This document shows positions 5,273-9,252 of a stretch of 9,252 bases of DNA, in pieces; the first letter of the stretch is position 1; each line of letters begins with the position of its first letter. Origin of the DNA: Candidatus Terrybacteria bacterium RIFCSPLOWO2_01_FULL_58_14 (lineage in GTDB: Bacteria > Patescibacteriota > Minisyncoccia > Terrybacterales > 2-01-FULL-58-14). The position numbers and the translations under genes are program-made. The stretch lies in assembly GCA_001824745.1 (NCBI GenBank), contig MHSZ01000032.1, positions 107,255 to 116,506 on the forward strand, in the 5' to 3' direction. The notes beneath the pieces are model-generated. The model ran no database searches and had not been told where the DNA came from. It worked only from the letters and a program-made list of their open reading frames with translations.

Positions 5273-5443
5273 GTGTTCCGAAGGCCGTGTCCGCATCGAT
5301 GTACGTGTGAATGCCATGAACGTCGCGGGATGCGACACGCGCGTCCCTGCTGCGTTTCCTGCCATATCTGCGCGCAACGCATCGTCGCCGAAGCGAAGAG
5401 CGAACATCTCACGAACTGCCACAAGGGAGGGTCGTCCGCATGA
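5273..5443 (+). CDS. Cys/His-rich miniprotein (56 aa), unrecognised, possible zinc binder
   Basis: A GTG start at 5273 sits 7 nt after AAAGGAG (5259-5265) on a transcript with its own promoter and terminator. The 56-residue product holds nine cysteines (6, 10, 12, 14, 26, 27, 30, 33, 49) and six histidines (8, 15, 22, 31, 45, 50). The groupings are CPHRCTCECH (6-15), CCVSCHIC (26-33, including CxxCxxC) and HLTNCH (45-50). There is no signal peptide or membrane helix. Such density suggests a metal-binding mini-domain such as a zinc knuckle or metallothionein-like protein, but I know no family with this pattern. The TGA stop is inside the loop of the terminator hairpin. A competing 78-codon frame (5226-5462) has a start upstream of the predicted transcription start, so it is disfavoured. 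A non-coding RNA is the main alternative. Confidence 0.55.
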   Translation: MFRRPCPHRCTCECHERRGMRHARPCCVSCHICAQRIVAEAKSEHLTNCHKGGSSA

Positions 5444-5460
5444 GGACGGCCCGTTTTCTT
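5429..5460 (+). terminator. Intrinsic terminator after the Cys-rich ORF
   Basis: GGGTCGTCC (5429-5437) pairs over 9 bp, with one T-G wobble, with GGACGGCCC (5444-5452) around a 6-nt loop. GTTTTCTT follows. This is a textbook rho-independent terminator. It overlaps the last codons of the ORF. Confidence 0.85.
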
Positions 5461-5470
5461 AGCCAGAATA

Positions 5471-5499
5471 TTGACATTTCTGAAGATATCTGATATCGT
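5471..5499 (+). promoter_or_regulatory. Consensus promoter of the Pro/Thr-rich protein gene
   Basis: A perfect TTGACA (5471-5476), a 17-nt spacer and TATCGT (5494-5499) lie just after the preceding terminator. The start would be near 5506, with a leader of about 40 nt that includes AAAGGAG. Confidence 0.72.
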
Positions 5500-5545
5500 T
5501 ATCGCATCGTTGAGGACTTTGAAATCGCAAAAGGAGTGAAAGCGA

Positions 5546-6760
5546 GTGAAGAACAAACGAATGGCGCTCGTTGCATCGGTACTCGCATGCGCGCTGGTTG
5601 TCGCCCTTGCGGTGATCATCGTGCTCGATATGCGCGGGGGGGGCGACTCGTCCAGTAGCAGCGGCAGCAATGCGGCATCGGAGCAGAACGACAATGGTCC
5701 GCCGCCGAACTTCCTCCTCGGCATTGTGGATACCGAGGGTGACGCCATCGGGGATGCCACGATTCGCCTTGCCGCGTCCGGGTCGGAGAACACGATCACG
5801 CTCGGCAGCGATGATGACGGGCGGGTCGAAGCCGTCGTGCCGGAAGGGGCGTATCTCCTTTCCGCCGTGCAGCATGGGTATCGGCCGGCGCTCGTGTCAG
5901 TCAACGTGACGGCAGAGGGGATCATCCTGCTGGACAACGCGTTCAGGCCGCTACCAGAACAGGGACAAGTCGTCCTCGTGCACGAGACGGAACCGGTGAC
6001 GCGCGATGCACAGGGCACGTACGTGCTCAGGGCCGGCATCTCTTCGGAGGCGGAAGCAACGGCGCTTCTGCGCGTCCACGGCATCATCGAACGAAACAGC
6101 CAGGTCGTCTGCGAATATGACGCCTCGTATTCGTTTGAGGGACGCGGTTTCGAAGCAGCTCGCGCGGGCACGACGCTTGTCTTCAACGAAGTCCAGCGTC
6201 TCGTGCCGCAAGCCGGCTATGTCTGCGTATTCGTCGAAGGGACGCCGCAGGCAGGCGAGCCAGTGTTCGTGGAGGAGAAGTGCGGGAATGTCGTCCGAAA
6301 GGGCGATGAGCCCCCGGCACCCAAGCCGACACCTACTCCGACACCGACATCGACGCCGCGCCCCGGAAAGAATCCGGATCCGACGTCGACGAAAGAGCCG
6401 GAGGAGCCAGGCGCGAGCCCCACACGAACTGCGACGCGAACGCCGACGGATATTCCCCCGGGTGCAAGTGCGACGCCGACGAATACGCCGACGAATACGC
6501 CGCCGGGTCCGCGGCCGACTTCGACCAACACGCCACGTCCGACTGCGACGGCCACGAACCCGCCGAACCAGCCAACGGAGCCGCCGTGTACCTGTTGCGG
6601 ATGCGACCCCGGGCCGTATCCGGAGCCGACTGCGATTCCGACCGATCCTGTCGTCATCATCAATCCGACGCCGGAACCGACTCGGCCGCCGACACCCACA
6701 CTGCCGCCGGAGCCGACAAGGCCGAATGAAGACGACTTGCCGACCCCGTTACCGCGGTGA
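5546..6760 (+). CDS. Membrane-anchored, Pro/Thr-rich extracellular protein
   Basis: The 404-residue protein starts at GTG 5546, 9 nt after AAAGGAG. Residues 1-5 are basic and 6-28 form one hydrophobic signal or anchor helix (a Cys at 15 is not in a good lipobox), followed by a Gly/Ser linker (31-42). Residues about 55-135 look like a carboxypeptidase-regulatory or PEGA-type beta-sandwich (LLGIVDTEGDAIGDATIRLA, GAYLLSAVQHGYRPALVSV). Residues 140-250 form a second, unrecognised region with C189, C227 and C246. From 259 to the end it is a low-complexity Pro/Thr/Ser stalk (PTPTPTPTSTP) interrupted by a CTCCGC cluster (348-353) and a short DPVVIINP segment. The layout suggests a cell-surface stalk protein, likely glycosylated on Thr by analogy with similar linkers. 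It is monocistronic: own promoter and own terminator. Confidence 0.82.
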   Translation: MKNKRMALVASVLACALVVALAVIIVLDMRGGGDSSSSSGSNAASEQNDNGPPPNFLLGIVDTEGDAIGDATIRLAASGSENTITLGSDDDGRVEAVVPEGAYLLSAVQHGYRPALVSVNVTAEGIILLDNAFRPLPEQGQVVLVHETEPVTRDAQGTYVLRAGISSEAEATALLRVHGIIERNSQVVCEYDASYSFEGRGFEAARAGTTLVFNEVQRLVPQAGYVCVFVEGTPQAGEPVFVEEKCGNVVRKGDEPPAPKPTPTPTPTSTPRPGKNPDPTSTKEPEEPGASPTRTATRTPTDIPPGASATPTNTPTNTPPGPRPTSTNTPRPTATATNPPNQPTEPPCTCCGCDPGPYPEPTAIPTDPVVIINPTPEPTRPPTPTLPPEPTRPNEDDLPTPLPR

Positions 6761-6780
6761 GAAGGCAACAGAGAACATCA

Positions 6781-6815
6781 AGGACCCCGCTTTGCGCGGG
6801 GTCCTCTCCTTTATT
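6781..6815 (+). terminator. Intrinsic terminator after the Pro/Thr-rich protein
   Basis: AGGACCCCGC (6781-6790) pairs perfectly over 10 bp with GCGGGGTCCT (6796-6805) around a 5-nt loop and is followed by the T-rich CTCCTTTATT (6806-6815). The last two T residues already belong to the TTGACA of the next promoter. Confidence 0.85.
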
Positions 6816-6842
6816 GACAGATGATCATATCTATGATAAAAC
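6814..6842 (+). promoter_or_regulatory. Promoter of the surface protein gene, leaderless
   Basis: A perfect TTGACA (6814-6819), a 17-nt spacer and TAAAAC (6837-6842) preceded by TGA (extended -10) put the start at about 6849, the A of the ATG. There is no Shine-Dalgarno sequence. The -35 overlaps the tail of the previous terminator. Confidence 0.6.
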
Positions 6843-6848
6843 CTCCAT

Positions 6849-9252
6849 ATGGCGTTTCCCTATAGTTTTTTCGATCTCCACACAAAGGAAATATCGTCAC
6901 GGGGTGCGAGCACTCTTTTTTTGATGTCGCATGGGGCGAACTCTCATCTCAAGACCACTCGTCGTTTTTTGCGGCGCGCGTTTCGCGCTCCGTCACGGCG
7001 CAGCATCGGAGCGTCGTTGGTGGTCGCAGTACTGGTGGCAAACTTCGCAGCCCCAATCGCTTCCTACGCGACCGGAGGGCCTCTTTCGGTGACCCTCAGC
7101 GTCGATAAAGAACAAGCGCTGCGAGGAGATACCCTCTCGTATACCGGCATCATTCGGAATACGGGTACGACCACGCAGAATGCGGTCTATGCGGTTCTCC
7201 AGCTTCAGGGGGCGGGCGACTACGTCAACGGATCCGGTACGTACATGCACAGTGAAACCGGCAACGTGTTGCCGTTACCGAATGCATGGCTCAATGATGG
7301 CGCGAACTTCGGCTACATGCTCGCGGGCCACTCAGTGACCGTGAAGTTCCGAGTCCGCGTTCGCGACGATGCGCCGCTACAGCAGTATGTGCAGGCGACA
7401 TTGAACGCGAGCTCGCGGGAAGCGCCGAGCGTGCGGCGCGCGACGGTGAGTACGCTGATTGTGGAGCCGTCGAGGCCGCAGCTTGCTGCCGAGCAATACG
7501 CGGATCGGGCAGAGGCGTCTCCGGGCGACACGATTCGCTATACGATTCGCATGAAGAATACCGGGAATGTGGTGCTCCACAATCTCTACATTGTTGAGTA
7601 TTTGCCGAATCTCGATGCGCGTTTTGTAGATTACGTCTCCGGGAGCGGATCGATTACTCTTGGCGGTTCGGTACAGCAGCTCGCGGATCGTTGGGTAGAC
7701 GATGGCGCGCGGATCAACTACCTCAATCCAGGCCAAGAGGCCTTTGTGAAGTTTGAAGCAAAGGTCCGCGATTCTGCGCCGAACGGCCAGTTGCTCTTCA
7801 GCGTCGCAAACATCCGCAGCGATGAAATGCCGCAGTGGATTCAGTGCTCGGTGAGGACGACGGTTCGGAACATCCCGCCCCCTCAGCAAAATCCTCCGCG
7901 TCTCACCGTCATCAAGCACGTGGTGAATAACGACGGAGGCGTCAAACAGGCAGGGGACTTCACACTAGAAGTATCCGGTAGCGCCGGGAACCGTGCCGTG
8001 CGCGGTTCGGAGAGCGGCCTCGAACTTATTCTTGCGCCGGGAAGCTATACGGTGTCGGAGCCGCCCGTTGCGGGTTACCGCATGAGCACGTCGAGCGGCT
8101 GTTCAGGCACGCTGGCGGATGGCGATACGAAAGTATGTGTGGTCACAAACGATGACATCGCGAATCCTCCGCAGCCGAACCCTCCGCGTCTCACGGTAAT
8201 CAAGCATGTCGTCAATAATGACGGCGGGACGCGCGTTGCAGCGAATTTCATGCTTACCGTTTCCGGAAGCGCCGGGAACCGCACCGTGTCGGGTTCCGAA
8301 TCCGGTACGGAGCTCACGCTTTCTCCGGGGAGCTATGCGGTGACTGAAACACCCGTGGCGGGTTATACCGCAACGATGTCGTCCGGCTGTGCCGGGACAC
8401 TCGCAGACGGCGACGTGAAGGTTTGTGTCGTCACAAATGACGATAACCCCGCACCTCCGGCGAATCCGCGTCTCACCGTGATCAAGCACGTGGTGAATAA
8501 TGACGGCGGCACAAAACAAGCGGGGAATTTCACGATTCGCATCCAGGGAAGTGCTGGTACGCGATCATTTGCAGGATCCGAGGCCGGAGTGACGTTTGAG
8601 CTTCAGCCGGGTACTTACACGGTGGCAGAGGATCAGGACGCGGGTTATCTTCCTTCTCTTTCTGCTGATTGCGCAGGCGCCCTCACGGCCGGGCAGACGA
8701 AGGTCTGTATCGTCACAAACGATGATAAGCCCGCGCCGCCGCCATCTTCCCCTTCTCTCACCATTACGAAAGACGTTCTTCAGAGCTTCGCGAATCCCGA
8801 CACGGTGGTGAGTTATCGAATTGCCGTACGGAATGTGGGAGCGGGCATCGCTCAACAGGTGCTCGTGGAGGATCGGTTGCCGGCGGGTTTCACCCATACG
8901 GCAGATAGCTCAACTACATTTTCCTGGGCGCTTGGCGATCTTTCGTCGGGGCAAGAATCGGTGCTCACCTACACCGTACGTGTGGGAGCCGGCGTGAGCG
9001 CAGGCTTTTACACCAACACCGCGAGTGCCTCGGCGACGAATCATGGAACGGTGTCCGATACCGCGACGCTTGAGGTGAGGACGCCAACCGTCATCGGAGA
9101 ATCTACCAAACCCAATCTCGTACTCGTGAAAACCGCGAATGTATCGTTCGTGAATCCCGGCGGCACCGTAATCTACCATCTCGTGCTGGAGAATCGCGGC
9201 GATGGTGTTGCGGAAAACGTTGTGGTCACGGATACGCTCCCAGCCGGCTTCA
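6849..9252 (+). CDS. Large surface protein with DUF11-like and prealbumin-like repeats, 3' end beyond window
   Basis: The frame is open for 801 codons to the right edge. From ATG 6849 the protein has about 50 basic residues (with TTRRFLRRAFRAPSRRS) and then a hydrophobic export segment (about 53-75, ending FAAPIASYA). Two DUF11-like beta-sandwich regions follow (about 78-200 and 205-345, with RNTGTTTQNA and MKNTGNVVLHNLYIVEYLP). Next are three tandem prealbumin-like repeats (349-634) opening with LTVIKHVVNNDGG and closing with VTNDD, each with two Cys. Further DUF11 domains follow (about 636-748 and 757 onward), with VRNVGAG, VEDRLPAGF and VTDTLPAGF. Such proteins are secreted adhesins or envelope proteins. 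ATG 6849 is chosen because the promoter predicts transcription from that base; ATG 6924 is an alternative giving a shorter pre-signal region. There are many more domains than visible here if the gene is typical. Confidence 0.88.
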   Translation, partial: MAFPYSFFDLHTKEISSRGASTLFLMSHGANSHLKTTRRFLRRAFRAPSRRSIGASLVVAVLVANFAAPIASYATGGPLSVTLSVDKEQALRGDTLSYTGIIRNTGTTTQNAVYAVLQLQGAGDYVNGSGTYMHSETGNVLPLPNAWLNDGANFGYMLAGHSVTVKFRVRVRDDAPLQQYVQATLNASSREAPSVRRATVSTLIVEPSRPQLAAEQYADRAEASPGDTIRYTIRMKNTGNVVLHNLYIVEYLPNLDARFVDYVSGSGSITLGGSVQQLADRWVDDGARINYLNPGQEAFVKFEAKVRDSAPNGQLLFSVANIRSDEMPQWIQCSVRTTVRNIPPPQQNPPRLTVIKHVVNNDGGVKQAGDFTLEVSGSAGNRAVRGSESGLELILAPGSYTVSEPPVAGYRMSTSSGCSGTLADGDTKVCVVTNDDIANPPQPNPPRLTVIKHVVNNDGGTRVAANFMLTVSGSAGNRTVSGSESGTELTLSPGSYAVTETPVAGYTATMSSGCAGTLADGDVKVCVVTNDDNPAPPANPRLTVIKHVVNNDGGTKQAGNFTIRIQGSAGTRSFAGSEAGVTFELQPGTYTVAEDQDAGYLPSLSADCAGALTAGQTKVCIVTNDDKPAPPPSSPSLTITKDVLQSFANPDTVVSYRIAVRNVGAGIAQQVLVEDRLPAGFTHTADSSTTFSWALGDLSSGQESVLTYTVRVGAGVSAGFYTNTASASATNHGTVSDTATLEVRTPTVIGESTKPNLVLVKTANVSFVNPGGTVIYHLVLENRGDGVAENVVVTDTLPAGF
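7893..8750 (+). repeat. Three tandem in-gene repeats of about 285 bp
   Basis: Units begin at 7893, 8181 and 8466, each with CGTCTCAC followed by a segment encoding VIKHVVNNDGG. Each encodes about 95 residues with a conserved SGSAGNR or QGSAGTR motif, a PG(S/T)Y turn, a GY turn, two Cys and VTNDD, then a Pro-rich spacer. Repeats 1 and 2 are closest; repeat 3 is more diverged in the middle. Each unit is one prealbumin-like domain. Confidence 0.9.

Noticed and set aside
5226..5462. 78-codon plus-strand frame overlapping the Cys-rich ORF
   Set aside because: Its start lies between the -35 and -10 elements, upstream of the predicted transcript, and it runs through the terminator stem; the GTG 5273 frame has the Shine-Dalgarno.
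5242..6186. 314-codon minus-strand frame opposite the Pro/Thr-rich protein
   Set aside because: Composition is a Ser/Thr/Arg-rich shadow, it crosses two promoters and a terminator, and the plus strand has a coherent signal-anchor protein.
6217..6768. Gly/Val-rich 183-codon minus-strand frame
   Set aside because: It is the complement of the repetitive Pro/Thr codons of the stalk; the apparent GVGVGVG repeat is a direct consequence of that.
8103..8519. Minus-strand frames across the tandem repeats
   Set aside because: They repeat with the same period as the plus-strand prealbumin-like domains and are shadows of them.
7893..8750. CRISPR-like array
   Set aside because: The repeat period is about 285 bp, the units are coding in one continuous frame, and there are no short direct repeats with unique spacers.

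Overview
The window looks like a chromosomal segment of a small-genome bacterium, most likely a member of the Patescibacteria (Candidate Phyla Radiation) with a fairly high GC content. This placement is an inference from a short EF-Ts, a DUF3467 gene, very compact spacing, several apparently leaderless genes and a large DUF11-type surface protein. No single marker here proves it.

Layout, left to right. (1) 1-357, minus strand: the 5' part of a membrane protein gene with a strong Shine-Dalgarno sequence and a good sigma70-type promoter. (2) 501-2536, plus strand: rpsB, tsf and a membrane-anchored single-TPR protein; rpsB and tsf are core translation genes. (3) 2540-about 4230: a lower-GC block. 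It opens with the 5' half of a tRNA gene cut off in the anticodon loop, then an AT-rich HNH endonuclease gene, then a complete but different tRNA-Thr(UGU), a ClpP/SppA-like SDH_sah serine protease, and a short ORF in the same frame as the protease after its TAG stop. (4) 4234-5129: a DUF3467 gene facing a MOSC-domain gene, with a hairpin between them. (5) 5210-5460: a self-contained unit of promoter, Shine-Dalgarno, a 56-codon Cys/His-rich ORF and an intrinsic terminator. (6) 5471-6815: a second such unit encoding a membrane-anchored, Pro/Thr-rich extracellular protein. (7) 6814 to the right edge: a large surface protein with DUF11-like domains and three tandem prealbumin-like repeats, cut by the window end.

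Two modes of translation start appear side by side. rpsB, the HNH gene, the DUF3467 gene and the surface protein have a -10-like hexamer 4-7 nt before the ATG and no Shine-Dalgarno, as expected for leaderless mRNAs; the protease gene is close to this, with 12 nt between hexamer and ATG. The left-edge membrane gene, the MOSC gene, the Cys-rich ORF and the 404-aa anchored protein have real leaders with AAGG/GGAG motifs.

The best candidates for something undescribed are the tRNA-half/HNH/replacement-tRNA arrangement at 2540-3150 and the autonomous Cys/His-rich miniprotein unit at 5210-5460.
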